Shown: in pieces, positions 1-11,875 of the stretch
How positions within the stretch are numbered: position 1 is the first letter of the stretch
How the letters are laid out: every line of letters begins with the position of its first letter
NCBI RefSeq assembly: GCF_905220365.1
Contig: NC_061141.1
Coordinates: 1,309,501 to 1,373,500 of the forward strand
Length of the DNA: 64,000 bases
Reading direction: 5' to 3'
DNA from: Vanessa cardui
Lineage: Eukaryota; Arthropoda; Insecta; Lepidoptera; Nymphalidae
The notes under the pieces: generated by a model
Seen by the model: only the letters and a program-made list of their open reading frames with translations
Databases searched by the model: none
What the model was told of the DNA's origin: nothing
Program-made: the position numbers and the translations under genes

Positions 1-619
1 TTATCTGTTCGAAAAGTAGATTTCACCGAGAAGAACCCGCATGATAGTCAGTTGTTGTAGTAGTTGCTAGTTTGTGGTAGTACGCGCTCGTAATGGTGGA
101 AAAGACCGCTTTAATTACAAAGTATGTCTGTGAAGAAAAATATGTTTTTGTACATACATTTTAAATGGAAATCAACAAATACTACGTCCATGATTTAACA
201 TGAATATAATCTTGTATTGATCTTGAATTCTTTTAAGGCTTAGTTATGGAAAGCTTAAATTTTAATTACTGAGTAATTTTTGTCATGGGGACAAGCGATG
301 CCTTCCCTTTACGTTCCCTATGAAATATTTCATAACCTGCTACGAGTTTTAAAGTACATTTGTATCTATAATATATTTCATGACGAGAAACATCGAAACT
401 GATGGTTATTGGAATAATTGGAATACCAATCAAAATCAACTGAGTGATATTAAAAACAAAATAAAATATATGTTTTTATATGATAGCATGTATGACAACG
501 AAGTGTATATGTACTACATAAAGAGAAGAGAGAACGGGGTTGTCAGAAGGAAGAATGGTGGGATAAAAGAGTATTATGCCGTTTACTGTTGAATCGGTCT
601 TCTCCGACAGTCATATCAT
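1..619. other. No recognisable feature
   Basis: AT-rich sequence. A 70-codon frame at 380-592 has no recognisable domain and I do not support it as a gene. Confidence 0.5.
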
Positions 620-760
620 CAGAAGAGTAACTACTGAGTTTCTTGCCCGTTCTTCTCGGTAAATTCTACTTTCCGATCTGGTGGTAGCTTCACTGATAAT
701 AAAAGTTAAATGACGATTCAAAAGTGCTTGTAAAAGCCTACTTTAATAAAGTAAATTATG
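620..760 (+). repeat. Rep-D copy (LINE 3'-end-like)
   Basis: Rep-D is defined here: GTAACTACTGAGTTTCTTGC, CGGTTCTTCTCGGTAGAATC, CTTTCCGAACCGGTGGTAGC, ATTGTTAAATGACGATTCAA, AAGTTTATTTTGATT repeats. The TTTGATT tail suggests the 3' end of a LINE. Confidence 0.75.
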
Positions 761-774
761 ATACTTTTTTGTGC

Positions 775-998
775 TATTGGTTGGCAGACGAGCATACGAG
801 CCACTTGATGGTAAGTGGTAACCACCGCCAATAGACAATGGCGCTGTAAAAATTAACCATTCCTTTCATCGCCAATGCGCCATCAACCTTGGGAACTAAG
901 ATGTTATGTCCCTTGTGCCTGTAGTTACACTGGTTCACTCACCATTCAAACCGGAAATCATACCAAGTACTATTGTTTGGCAGTAGAATATCTATAAT
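775..998 (-). repeat. Rep-C copy
   Basis: Rep-C is defined here in forward orientation: CTTTGTGCAAGCCCGTCTGG, GGTAGGTACCACCCACTCAT, CAGTATTGTTGTGTTCCGGT, CTTAGTTCCCAAGGTTGGTG, TTTCTTACAGCGTCATTGTC, GCTCGTCCGCCAACCTAT and a short A run. It is a very common lepidopteran repeat type; the A-rich 3' end suggests retroposition, but I see no Pol III boxes or coding. Confidence 0.8.
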
Positions 999-1489
999 AT
1001 TGATATTTTTTTCTCAGTTGATTCAAAGAATTTAGAAATGTCTCCTAATTTTGTGTGTGAGCCAAATATATCTGACATGTAATCAAAACTTATGTCTGTT
1101 AAAGCAACAATACGCAACACTGAAGTTTATTTTGCTATTAACTTTCAGCATTACAAATTTTCTTTTGATGTACAATTTAAGGCAGTCGAATTGAACCTTT
1201 GTGAATAAAGAAATACTTGAAGCATAAATAATTATTTATACATATACGTAGGCGAACATATCCGCAAAGTTTTAATGGGCTGAAATAGACTCAATTTGTA
1301 GATGTATTAACTTATGTAAATATTCGTACCCAAGATATAATGATATTAGGAAACATGTTAGTAAAAATGTAATACATTTAAATATTACTTTTATTTACAT
1401 ACTAGTAATTGGTGTAGTTTTTTTTTTACTAGTTTCCTCAAGCGGTATGGTGTAGCAGGGTAGCGGCTGGATACCCTTTGTAATTTTCT

Positions 1490-1606
1490 TCTGGCGATGT
1501 AAGGAATTGTAATATTTGTTACACCGTCATTGTCTATGGGTGATGGTGACCACTTACTATCAGGTGGCCCATATGCTCGTCCGCCAAACTATATCATAAA
1601 AAAATG
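1490..1606 (+). repeat. Rep-C 3' part
   Basis: Matches from GCGATGTAAGGAAT to the A run (CATAAAAAAA). Confidence 0.8.
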
Positions 1607-1784
1607 TAATATTTAGTGAAAAATAAAGTGTTGTGCACATTAAGTGATTAAAATAATAAGGCTGTGACACAATTAAATACACTTATGAATGCATTTATAT
1701 ATAAATTTATGCATTAAGTAAGGTCGTCTGTATAGAAATAAAGGAAGCATGTTAAGTTCTAGTTTTCAATCAGTGTTTTATGAT

Positions 1785-2060
1785 TATCTATACATATAAT
1801 AAAATTGGAGTGTCTGTTTGTAATATTAAAATAGCTTTTTTTGCTCAATGCATATGTATGTATACACGGTACATGTAACAAAATAACATTTTTTACAGTT
1901 TTTGTCTTTCTGTCTGTTTGTTCCGGCTTATCTCTGGAACGGCTGGAACGATTCTGACTTGACTTTCACTAGCAGATAATTGATATAATAAGGAATAATT
2001 TAGGCTACAAAAATATATTTTTTTGTTAAATTCAAACGCATACAAAGTCGGGGCCAGAGC
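1785..2060 (+). repeat. Rep-F copy, nearly complete
   Basis: Rep-F is defined here: AATAAAATTGGAGTGTCTGT, TCTGTCTGTTTGTTCCGGCT, ATCTCTGGAACGGCTGGAAC, CTTTCACTAGCAGATAATTG. It is another non-coding family of possible Helitron type. Confidence 0.75.
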
Positions 2061-2285
2061 TTGTATAAAAAAAACAGTGATAGTCAGTCAATTATCAAGT
2101 ACTAAACAAAAACATTTCCAAAGAAGGAATTGTTCTTATTCCAGGTCGCTGCTTCGTCTGATTGCCATATAAGCTTGTCAGTTTTTCCTGACACATTTAG
2201 GTTTCTTCGCGACATTCCCTTTCGCAACTGAGAAGGAGATAAATAAAAAAAAACACAGTTGAATGTTATATTAGAAACAAATAAA

Positions 2286-2410
2286 GACGACCTCTGTGGT
2301 CGAGTACAGTTCGAGTATACGCCGGTTTTCATGGGTAAATCAATCCGAGGTCCCGACTTCGATTCCCGGCTGAGTCGATGTCGAAACTTCATTAGTTTTC
2401 TATCTTGTCT
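2286..2410 (+). mobile_element. SINE-B copy, 3'-truncated
   Basis: SINE-B is defined here: GACGACCTCCGTGGTCGAGT (box A) and GGTTCGATTCCCGGCCGAGT (box B), then TTAGTTTTCTATGTTGTCTT and a 3' block ending GTAATGTATGTGATGTTGTC. This copy ends in the middle block. Confidence 0.75.
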
Positions 2411-2570
2411 AAGTGAATAATCAGGTTGAAACTGTTAAACATTTTCTTATAATATTTTCCTTTGTCTTACTTAACTTTGTAGGTCTACAAGCCTTCAAGG
2501 TCTTCTGGGCATTTACAAGCTGTTGTTTTCTAATATTCCCTTCCCCTTTTAGAATAAACTACGGAGGTCG

Positions 2571-2785
2571 TCGAGTAGCATGTCCACTGGTTTTCATATA
2601 AATGCAACTCCGAAATTCCGGGTTCGATTCTCGGACAATTCGATGAAGAAAAAGTTCATTACGTTTCTATGTTGTCTTGGGTCTCGGTGTTTGTGGTACC
2701 GTCGTTACTTCTGATTTTCCATAATACAAGTGCTTTAGCTACTTACATTGGGATCGGAGTATTGTATGTGATGTTGTCCAATATA
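2571..2785 (+). mobile_element. SINE-B copy, nearly complete
   Basis: A diverged head with GGTTCGATTCTCGGAC, then a good match through the 3' block. It lies about 160 bases after another copy in the same orientation. Confidence 0.82.
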
Positions 2786-3044
2786 CAAAAAGAAACGAAC
2801 TAAATTCAGTAAATAGCAAAAACGAGACAACTGTTATATTTGCAACCATCTTCGGGAAAGACCTATTCAATTAAATAAAGGATTTCTGTGTTCTAACAAA
2901 GAAATACAACATCATAAGAAATAGTCACTAGTATGTACATTAATAGAACTCACTTTTTCGATGAGATATAAATATTTTGCTCCAATAAACTTGACTTAAT
3001 TAGTTTTAATGTTTATTACAGTGCAAATTAATTATTTAAATTTA

Positions 3045-3363
3045 AAAGTAAAGTAAAGTAGCAGCCTGTAAATTGCCCACTGCAGGGATAAAGCCTCCTC
3101 TTCCATTAAGGAGAGGGTTTGGAACATATTCCACGCTGTTCCAATGCGGATTGGTGGAATGCACATGTGGCAGAATTTCGATGAAATTAGACACACGCAG
3201 GTTTCCTCACATTGTTTTCCTTCACCGCTCAGCATGAGATGAATTAGAAACACAAATTAAGCACATACATATATATATATATATAGTGGTGCTTGCCTGG
3301 ATTTAAACTCGAATTCATCGATTAAGATGCACGCCGTCTAACCACTGGGCCATATCAGCTCTT
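3045..3363 (-). mobile_element. SINE-A copy (tRNA-derived SINE), AT-tail subfamily
   Basis: SINE-A is defined here: a tRNA-like head GATGGCCCAGTGGTTAGAAC (box A) with GGTTCAAACCC (box B) about 50 bases later, a body of about 200 bases including GAGGAAACCTGCATGTG, then GCAGTGGGAAATTTACAGGC and a short-repeat tail. This copy has a TACTTTACTTT tail and TTTAAATTTA on both sides (3035-3044 and 3364-3373), a probable target-site duplication. It resembles the tRNA-derived SINEs of butterflies (for example Metulj); the assignment is unverified. Confidence 0.85.
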
Positions 3364-3650
3364 TTTAAATTTAGAACAAAAAAATAATATGCATTTAATT
3401 TAATTATTGCAACTTTACTCAAATGAAAATACAATTCATGAATATCAAAATGAAATTGTTAACAGTTATTTTATCCAGCGTTTGTTTTGATGATATTAAA
3501 TAATAAAGCGACAAGCGGAAACTGCCCTCCTGACGCCATTCAGCTGCAAGACTGGAATTCTTCGCTCTATACTATCTGTAACTGGCTAGAGTACAACGAC
3601 ACGAAGCTACGAAACGAGCGTTTTATTCGACTCGAGTTATATGACATTGG

Positions 3651-3792
3651 TGTTCACTGAATATTCATGTGCTTAACTTGTGTTTATAAACTATCTCATG
3701 CTCGACGAGGAAAACATCGTGAGGAAACCTGCATGTGTCAAATTACGTAGAAATTCTACCACATGTGTATTCACCAATTTGAAATAGCATTG
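3651..3792 (+). mobile_element. SINE-A fragment, 5'-truncated
   Basis: Matches the body from the CATGTGCTTAA region through the CACATGTGTATTC region; head and tail are missing. It is followed at once by an opposite-strand SINE-A, making an inverted pair. Confidence 0.7.
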
Positions 3793-3796
3793 TTGT

Positions 3797-4042
3797 ATAA
3801 CAACAGCCTGTAAATTACCACTGCGGGGCTAAATGCCTCCTCTCCCTTTGAGGAGAAGGTTTGGAACATATTCCACCACGCTGTTCCAATGCGGGTTGGT
3901 GGAATACACATGTGGCAGAATTTCTATGAAATTTGTCACGTGCAGGTTTCCTCACGATATTTTTCCTTCACCGCTGAGCACGAGATGAATTATAAAGAAA
4001 GTTAAGATGCACGCGTTCTAACCACTGTGCCATCTCAACTCT
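3797..4042 (-). mobile_element. SINE-A copy with an internal deletion, GTT-tail subfamily
   Basis: Tail, body and box-A region are present. The stretch between GAATTATAAAG and GTTAAGATGCACGCG is deleted, removing box B, so the copy should be unable to drive Pol III. Confidence 0.8.
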
Positions 4043-4198
4043 GTTGTTGTATATGACATTGAAATATAAGCCATTCTTTGCTTAAAATACAATTTATTGA
4101 TAAGTGTTATTAGGTTTAAGAGGTCGTTGTCCTTGTCATTGATGATCAATAAGAAATTTTTGGTACTACAGTTGCAGATAAAGGGTTCTTACCTACCT

Positions 4199-4310
4199 AG
4201 CCTGGTGGCTTAGTGGCTAGTGAATCTAAACCGAAGATTATGGTCTTAAATTGTATTTATAATTCATCTCGTGCTCGGACAAGAAAAACATCATGAAAAA
4301 ACCTGCCACT
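4199..4310 (+). mobile_element. SINE-A degenerate head and body
   Basis: The box-A-like GGCTTAGTGGCTAG and the later TTCATCTCGTGCTCGG and GAAAAACATC are recognisable; box B is lost. Confidence 0.5.
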
Positions 4311-4387
4311 ATATTGTAGTATAGTAATAAGTTTCAAACATTATTCTCAAAGGGGATTTTTTTAATTGTTTTTCTTTCATTACGATA

Positions 4388-4530
4388 CACATTGGTTAAC
4401 AAGCGAATGGACCTGATGATAAGTGGTAACTATCGCATAAAGCACTGTAAGAAATGTGAACCATTCCTTACATAGCCAATACGCTACCAACCTTGTAACC
4501 ATCATCGGTTAGGAAACTACAAGTGTCAAT
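4388..4530 (-). repeat. Rep-C 3' half, diverged
   Basis: GATGATAAGTGGTAAC, CACTGTAAGAAATG and CGCTACCAACCTTG appear in the expected order. Confidence 0.65.
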
Positions 4531-4906
4531 CGAGAAACCAAACACATGAATAAATAAATTCTTCAAGATAATAAGTCCACAGTAGTCTTCGTGGCCGCAC
4601 TTTGTACGGACCTCGGATCAAATGTAATATGTTTACCCTCTGCCTATATTATAGCATAGCCCGGGTCTCGATCTGAACATTTTTACTGCTATTCTTTCTA
4701 GACGACGCGAACACTGCATTCACATATAGAGGTATTAGGCTTAGATGTAACAAAATTGGTTTTTGTTATTGTAACTGCTGTATTTATTTATGTATCATAA
4801 AAGTATATAACAATGTAAAAATGTAAATAGATTTTATCCCTTTCGATATTTATCTTCCTTGAAATAATTATAAATTATTTACAATAATTTGATATGATTT
4901 GAAAAG

Positions 4907-4955
4907 ACCGAGATAGCCCAGTGGTTAAAAGGCGAAAATCTTAACTGATGACGGA
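4907..4955 (+). mobile_element. SINE-A head fragment
   Basis: GAGATAGCCCAGTGGTTAAAA followed by CTTAACTGATGA matches only the first 50 bases of the family. Confidence 0.5.
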
Positions 4956-5146
4956 TTTTCTAAAATGTTGTTTAGAGATTATGTCAGTAAAGTAAATTAA
5001 ATTTATATTATATATCTTAAATAGAAATAAAGAATTTCGAAGTCCACGCTATTATATATTTAATATAATTTTATATAAGGTAACATATCTTATTTATCAA
5101 TGAGTTTTGACATGAGCTTTCTATTTTTTTTAATCTTAAAAATAAC

Positions 5147-5297
5147 TGATATGGCCTAGTGTTAAAACGCGTGCATTTTAACCGACGAATGCGGGTTCAA
5201 GCCGAGGCAAGCACCACTTAATTTGGGTTTAAAATTTACCTCGAGCTCGGAAATGTAGTAAAACATCTTGAGGAAACCTGCGTATGTCTAAAATCGA
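5147..5297 (+). mobile_element. SINE-A 5' half, diverged
   Basis: A head with GGCCTAGTG and a box-B-like GGTTCAAGCC is followed by the GAGGAAACCTGCGTATG region. Confidence 0.65.
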
Positions 5298-5623
5298 TAT
5301 TTTTTCTTCAATCTGGATATTAGTTTTACCGGTAATTTGGCACGTACTTTATAACCAGTATTTCTTTTTATGTGAATGTGTAGGTTTAACGAAATTTTGG
5401 GTAAGGTTAAGAGCCATTACATGATTTAAGTAATTATATAACTTTTACGTGCTTGAAAAGAATTTACTGTTATCATCTTGCGTGCTAAGATGATATTAAA
5501 ATATTTATACATTGTATTGTTCACAGTTCACACCCATCACATTTTTTTAACAATTATTTGTTTTCTAATGAAAATATCAGAAGTCATATTTTATTTTAAC
5601 AAGCACAACATGGTATATAATTT

Positions 5624-5850
5624 GACGACCTTCATGGTCGAGTGGTGTGTACACCGGTTTTCATGGGTACGCCACTCCGAGGTCCCGAGTTCGATTCCCG
5701 GCCGAGTCAATGTACATAGATTACCATTAGTTTTCTATGTTGTCTTGGGTCTGGGTGTATGTGGTACCGTCGTTACATCTGATTTTCCATAACACAAGTG
5801 TTTCAGCTACTTACATTTGGATCAGAGTAATGTATGTGATGTTGTCTCAT
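5624..5850 (+). mobile_element. SINE-B copy, full length
   Basis: Both boxes (TGGTCGAGTGG and GAGTTCGATTCCC), the middle block and the 3' block are all clear. Confidence 0.88.
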
Positions 5851-5859
5851 ATATTTATC

Positions 5860-6524
5860 TATCACTTACAGGTTTCCTTACGATATTTCCGTCCACAACT
5901 AATTGAATCATAAACACATTTAAACACAGATTCAAATTCACGATTCTATCCAATAGGCAACCTTGTATTGTGTGATTCGAAATTTAGCTTAAAGTCTGTC
6001 TATCAATTAAGAGGTCCATTTGCAGTCTGCCTGCCTGATGTAAAAAAGTATGTTTTTATTTTCGTTGTCGCGTAAATAAAATAGTAGATTTTATTTATCG
6101 AGCCGCATTTAAATAGTTTCGAGAGAGTATTTTAATATAGTCAGGCTCAGCGTCTCGCCGTCTGTCAGTAGTATTCAATTTTACTTTTTCCGCTGTAAAC
6201 TTTAAATGGTTCTCTTGAAGATATTCGATTTAAATAATTTCACATTGTTTTATCTATTTATGATAATTTTGATAAAGTAGAAAGTTCGGCTTCGAAATTT
6301 TTTTTGTATTTAAAATTTTTTAAACTATTTATTCAATTTGAATGCCTTGTCATATCATTCATACATTGCTAGAAATTTTCACGTGTTTTGAAGGTTTCTA
6401 TATTGTTAGGACTCAATTATTTGAATGCTTTAGTAATGCATTGAGAAATAAGACACGTTATTTATTTAATTCTTTTTGTGGCTGCGCGTTTGAATTTAAT
6501 AAGAAAGTTATGGCTGTAGTTTTA
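5860..6524. other. Mostly unassigned sequence
   Basis: A decayed SINE-A-like body may occur at 5870-5965 (CAGGTTTCCTTACGATATTTC). The rest shows no gene. Confidence 0.35.
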
Positions 6525-6607
6525 AGTTATTTCTTATTACATCAGCTATCTGGCAGCGAAAGTCCGACAAACAAACAAACAGATGAACAAAATGTTAAAA
6601 ATGATAC
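6525..6607 (-). repeat. Rep-F partial copy
   Basis: TTACATCAGCTATCTGGCAG, GAAAGTCC and an ACAAACAAACAAACAG stretch. Confidence 0.55.
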
Positions 6608-7027
6608 TTGTTGGGGGTTTTCTCTACGAACGCTTTATTCTAAGAAAGTTTTTTTATTCTGGTAATTTCAACGCCCACGTGAGAAGCTAAAAAAACAGCC
6701 TGACCAGTATACACTGAAAAATTATATCGGATTATGACGATCATACAAACCTCTGTAAAATGTTTTTATTCGCGAAATAAATTATCGTGTATTATTATGC
6801 GTGAATGAAATTTCATTAAAAATAGCTTAGTCGAAGATCGAGAATTTGTTTACGCCTGCCACTATATGTAAGGCAAACATAACAGTGTAATAAAAATGAA
6901 TTATCTGTCAGAGTAAACATGATAATATAATTGTGTGAACTGTCTTATTCTTAAAGAAAAAAAAGTGAATTTAAATATACATACATCTTAAATATACATA
7001 AACTATTAGGGTATTAATGTTCAATAC

Positions 7028-7282
7028 TTGGTGATAGGACTTTAAGCAAGCACGTCTGGGTAGGTACCATCCACTTATCAGCAATCCTACCGCCAAACAA
7101 CAGTACTCAGTATTGTTGTGTTCCGGTTTGAAGGGTGAATGAGCCAGTGTAACTACAGGCACAAGCGACATAGCATCTTAGTTCCCAAGGTTGGTGGCAC
7201 ATTGACGATGTAAGGAATAGTTAATATTTCTTACAGCGTCATTGTCTTGGTGACCACTTACCATCAGTTACTCATACTTGTT
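7028..7282 (+). repeat. Rep-C copy, nearly complete
   Basis: The match is continuous from the 5' motif (AAGCACGTCTGGGTAGGTAC) to GACCACTTACCATCAG, with a 10-base loss near the 3' end. Confidence 0.85.
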
Positions 7283-7344
7283 TACTTTCAAGCTGGATAA
7301 ATTAAACACATATATAATTGTAATTAACTAACTTGACTGTATTT

Positions 7345-7497
7345 TTAAATGGTAAAAAATAGTTTCTTGCCGGTTCTTCTCTGTAGAATCTATTTTCCGA
7401 ACCGGTGGCAGCTTCACTTAATTGTTAAATGACGATTCAAAAGTAATACTTGAATAAAGTATATTTTAATTTTTTATTTTGATTTTGATTTTGATTG
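7345..7497 (+). repeat. Rep-D copy with a TTTTGATT tail
   Basis: Well kept, ending TTTTGATTTTGATTTTGATT. Confidence 0.85.
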
Positions 7498-7923
7498 GAT
7501 GATTTGGATTATATAATTTGTCTCGCGCAGTGAAACAGTCGCTCGAGAATGATCGAAATCACAATAAAAAATATCACGAAGTGAGACTAACTCCATTTGT
7601 AAAAAGTTACGAACAGGGGTAGCTGACAAATTTGAACTCTCTTAAACTACTAACTTTCCACTAATATATTTAAATTGAACTCAGTTATTCATTACAAGCT
7701 CTATGTCTGGCATTGTTCGCGAGCTGTTTTATATCGTCTGTAAATACTTTATTTTTATCTCATATAGCAGCCTGTCCAGACTTCGTTTGGGTAAAACTCA
7801 TACCAAATTGTCCCTGATTTTTTTACCCTAGTCTGGTGGAACGTGCGCTCTTGAACCTATTTCAAAGTTAACTTCATCGTCCTCTTTATGATGTCATAAC
7901 ATACCTGCCACACACACATTCCC

Positions 7924-8135
7924 ATGTAGATAGGCAGACGAGCCAATGGGCCATCTGATGGCAAGTAAGGAATCTTAACCATTATTTACATCGTCAATGG
8001 GTCAGCCTTAAGAACTGAGATGTTATGTCCCTTGTACTTGTTATACAAACTCACTCACCATCCAGACCAGAACTCAGCCATGATGTAAAGCCAGACGAGC
8101 TTGCACAAAGCCGTACCATCAAGTAAAGCATTGCT
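7924..8135 (-). repeat. Rep-C copy with deletions
   Basis: Both ends are recognisable (GCAGACGAGCCAATGGGCC and ACGAGCTTGCACAAAGCC); the middle is shortened. Confidence 0.8.
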
Positions 8136-8389
8136 TTCATCTTTGAAGAATGGGTTTATTCTTTGTGATAAATAAAGTATGAGAATTTATACTTGATTAG
8201 ATTAATTATCGCTTTATTATCGCAGATAACTAGATGTTATAATTACACAAAACGTATTACTACGTAATTATGATGTATTATAACGTATTACCACGTAAAA
8301 CGACTAAAGGCAAACGTCCCAATTAGGACGTTTTCTAGTCTTCACTTTTTGCGCGTTAATAACATATCTACTGTTTACTAAAACATCAC

Positions 8390-8470
8390 TGGAACCGTCG
8401 TTACTTCTGATTTTCCTTAATACAAGTGCTTTAGCTTCTTATACTGGGATCAGAGTAATTTGATGTTGTT
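8390..8470 (+). mobile_element. SINE-B 3' block only
   Basis: It begins at ACCGTCGTTACTTCTGATTT and runs to GATGTTGTT with no head. A 5'-truncated SINE or the tail of a parent LINE sharing this block would look the same. Confidence 0.65.
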
Positions 8471-8859
8471 GAATATTTATTATATTTATAGTATCAATAA
8501 AATTATCATCTTCAAATCACGGCTAAATATATTACGTAGGCAAAATTTAGAATTAAATAAATTTAAAATTTAATGGTATTTAATTTATTTTTCATCAAAT
8601 AAAACCAGCTAAGTTGCAGCGATCGTATTTGTACCACCCGATTACACAGGGTTCTTAACTCTTTGTGGGTTTATAATAAACTTCAACAAAAGGTTCTTTT
8701 CCGAACACGTTCAAATATTAAAAAATATTAAACTATAGAATTTATAAGAATTATTTCTTATGTTTGTGTGCTATATACTCGTAATACTACAGAACTAATT
8801 AATTTTTAGACGATTAGCACTTCTTGGTTAATAGGTAACAATAAGTATTTAAAACGAGA

Positions 8860-9025
8860 TATTTACCATGTTATCAGACTACCTCCTTTTTCGTACGTCT
8901 GTTGCGTGGTCAATGGTAGTGGCGACTATTGGACACTTTTAATGCCGTCAATAACTACCCCCAAACTTCAGTCTCGTGAACAAGACATTCGTTGATAATG
9001 TCGAAGTATCGAGCTCCACCAAAAC
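8860..9025 (+). repeat. Rep-J copy 1 (uninterrupted)
   Basis: Two blocks: ATTTACCATGTTATCAGACT with CCTCCTTTTTCGTACGTCTG, then GGACACTTTTAATGCCGTCA with CAAACTTCAGTCTCGTGAAC and ACAAGACATTCGTTGATAAT. The second block matches 52.3 kb directly; the first matches it only in reverse complement. Confidence 0.7.
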
Positions 9026-9366
9026 AAAAAGTTTTGAATTATCAAATTTTAATTACTAAAATACTTCTGTTAATTTAAAATCTTATATAATGAATAGATA
9101 ATTTACGTAGGTGGTTACTTTTGATGAGCAAGTGTAATGTTTCTTTATTGAATCAAGATTTTGACGTCAAGAGGCGTGGGCGACGTGAGTGCCGACCCAC
9201 GTCCTATCCTCCCGAAGTTAAGAGTAGAATTACCTATTTTGAACAAATAAAAATTGAAATAAAATATATATTGTATAATATGGAACAAATATTAAAGGTT
9301 GTCTTTTATTAATATTTAAAGCTACATATTATTTTATTACATTTTCAAGGAATAAAAGTCATCTAT

Positions 9367-9553
9367 TGACAAACTCCGTGATTGAGTAGTGTGTACGCCG
9401 GTTTTCATGGGTACGCCTCTCCAAGGACCCGTGTTTGATTCCCGGCCGAGTCGATGTAGAAAATTCCTTAGTTTTCTATGTTGTCTTGGGTTTCGGTGTT
9501 TGTGGTGCCGTCGTTACTTACATTGGGATCAGATTAATGTATGTGATGTTGTC
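9367..9553 (+). mobile_element. SINE-B copy with a short 3' deletion
   Basis: The head has altered box A (GTGATTGAGTAG) and box B (TGTTTGATTCCC). The segment between CGTCGTTACTT and ACATTGGG is deleted. Confidence 0.82.
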
Positions 9554-10242
9554 AAAAAAAAAACTATAATTTCTAGGATGGCATATTATTATGGTCCCTA
9601 AGGCCTCGGAATATGCCGAGACGGCCCCGATCATGCCTCGATTTTTTTTAAGTCCTGTATTTAAAGTGGAGATTATACTTTGAAGAATGACTGATAGCCT
9701 CCGAAGCCCTTCTATATCGAGCATATTACACATATATAATAACAACCAATAATATTTAATAACTCGCATGAAAAACAGTGAATACTAAATCCAAATATAA
9801 CACAATGGTCGGCAAAATTAAGCTGTCATAAAAGTTTATAATCTAGGGCTCTAGTGTAATTTAAAATGACGTCATATTGGAATGATAATCAAGTGCCCCC
9901 TGTTCAGAGAGATTCCTGTCATTGTCAGCAGACGTAACCAACGAACTGTGAAATTAATGTCTCCAACCCTGCGATGTATGATCATAATATCATCCAATAT
10001 ATTTCATATGTCTGTCAGTTACAAACACGATTTTAAATGGATAATAATTCTTATTTATACAATATTAATGAGTGTTTGATATCAATTTAAGATTACGAAA
10101 TGTTTTAAGTCAGTGCTTCCCAAAGTTGCTGAAACGCAACTGTAATAAAAACTAGAAAATTGTCTCACCACTCAAAATTACCTCTTTTTATTACACGATT
10201 AAAACGTTTTCCATCGCGTAAGTAAGTGGTAAGTGATTGTAG

Positions 10243-10512
10243 AAGCTCATCTAGATAGGTATCACACACTCATCAGATATTCTACTACCAACAACAGTAC
10301 ACAGTATTGTTGTGTTCCGGTTTCAATTGTGAGTGAGCCAGTATAACTGCAGGCACAAGGGATATACCATCTAGGTGTCCAATGTTCGTGGTGTATTGAT
10401 GATGTAAGGAATGGTTTATAATTCTTACAGCGTTACTGTCTATGAGCGATGGTGACCACTTACCATCAGGTGGCCCATTTGCTCGTCCACTAACCCATAT
10501 AATAAAAAAAAC
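10243..10512 (+). repeat. Rep-C copy, nearly complete
   Basis: The match runs from CATCTAGATAGGTATCAC to ATATAATAAAAAAAAC. Confidence 0.82.
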
Positions 10513-10657
10513 GATTATATCACAAGATCAACTTGGTGATATTATTTAGAACCATATATACGTACAGTTGTATAGAAATTTAAAGAGAAGCGTTATCCCC
10601 TTCCAGATAACCTTACCATCTCTTTCTCTCTGTCTCCTTCTATTATATAAAGTTTTA

Positions 10658-10964
10658 CAACAATACAACAACAGCCTGTAAATTCCCACTGCTAGGCTAA
10701 AGGCCTCCTCTCCCTTTGAGGAGAAGGTTTGGAACATATTCCACCACGCTGTTCCAATGCGGGTTGGTGGAATACACATGTGGCAGAATTTGTATGAAAT
10801 TTGTCACATGCAGGTTTCCTCACGATGTTTTCCTTCACTGTTGAGCACGAGATGAATTATAAAGACAAATTAAGCACATGAATCAGCGGTGCTTGCCTGG
10901 GTTTGAACCCGCAATCATCGGTTAAGATGCACGCGTTCTAACCACTGGGCCATCTCGACTCTAC
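10658..10964 (-). mobile_element. SINE-A copy, full length, GTT-tail subfamily, with TSD
   Basis: Complete from the GTT-type tail to the head. ATATAAAGTTTTA lies on both sides (10645-10657 and 10965-10977), a perfect 13-bp target-site duplication. Confidence 0.92.
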
Positions 10965-11699
10965 ATATAAAGTTTTATTGAATATTAATTGTCACGCTTA
11001 GATATAAAAAGTCCCTCGCTTTCTCCAAAATTTTCCATACAAAATTTTATCGAATTCGATTCTATTCAATGTGAATTGAATATTGATTAGTTTAGATTAA
11101 GCACGTTGAAGAAAACTAAATAGTTACTTTGGGTTTGAATCTCCGATATTATTTTGAGGTTTAGTCATTCAACCCCTGTGGGTTTCTAATCGACTTTATG
11201 CTGAATATTAAAATTTAAAGCGAGCTACATAAAGTAAGATGGAACAATTTAAAAAACCGCTTACAATTTTAAATGCCACTGTTTCTATCACTGCTTGAAA
11301 TTAATTCAACGTTCAGAATATTCACTTCATATTTAATGTCATTTTTATTTTCAAGATGTAACGTTGCTTGAAATAAATTCTCTGGTACATTTTAAACCAG
11401 TGGCGGCGAAGATCAAAACTCAATGTGGGCAAGGTACATTTTTCGAGGCCCTATTTTGACAACAACACATACATATTCTGATCCCAATGTATATTTTTGG
11501 ATGTGTCATACTTTTTCAAATTGTCCGGGTGTAAGGGCCTCGCCCTTTGCACCTTAGTTTTAAACAATGAGATGTTTTATCAAAATCAAGAAAATATTTA
11601 CAAATCGTTAATTTTGATATTTCAAATTTACTTGGACCTTTATTAAGTATTAAACTTATTTATTTATTTATAGATTATATAACTTAGTTATAGTTATTG

Positions 11700-11875
11700 T
11701 TATATTTGAAGCCGGTGTCAAAGTTATAGAATAGGACCACAAGGAAGCACTAGCTTTCAAACAAAAAAAAATATCAAAATCGGTCCACCCCGTAAAAAGT
11801 TATGAGGTAACAAACATAAAAAAAAATAGAGACGAATTGATGACCTCCTCCTTTTTTAAGTCGGTTGAAAAGGGT
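11700..11875 (-). repeat. Rep-K copy
   Basis: GACCACAAGGAAGCACTAGC, AAAATCGGTCCACCCCGTAA, AAGTTATGAGGTAACAAACA and TGACCTCCTCCTTTTTTAAG: a common dispersed non-coding repeat type of Lepidoptera. Confidence 0.7.

Noticed and set aside
380..592. 70-codon open frame
   Set aside because: No recognisable domain or coding bias, AT-rich setting, length expected by chance.
6342..6665. 107-codon open frame
   Set aside because: Part of it translates a Rep-F fragment; no domain is seen.
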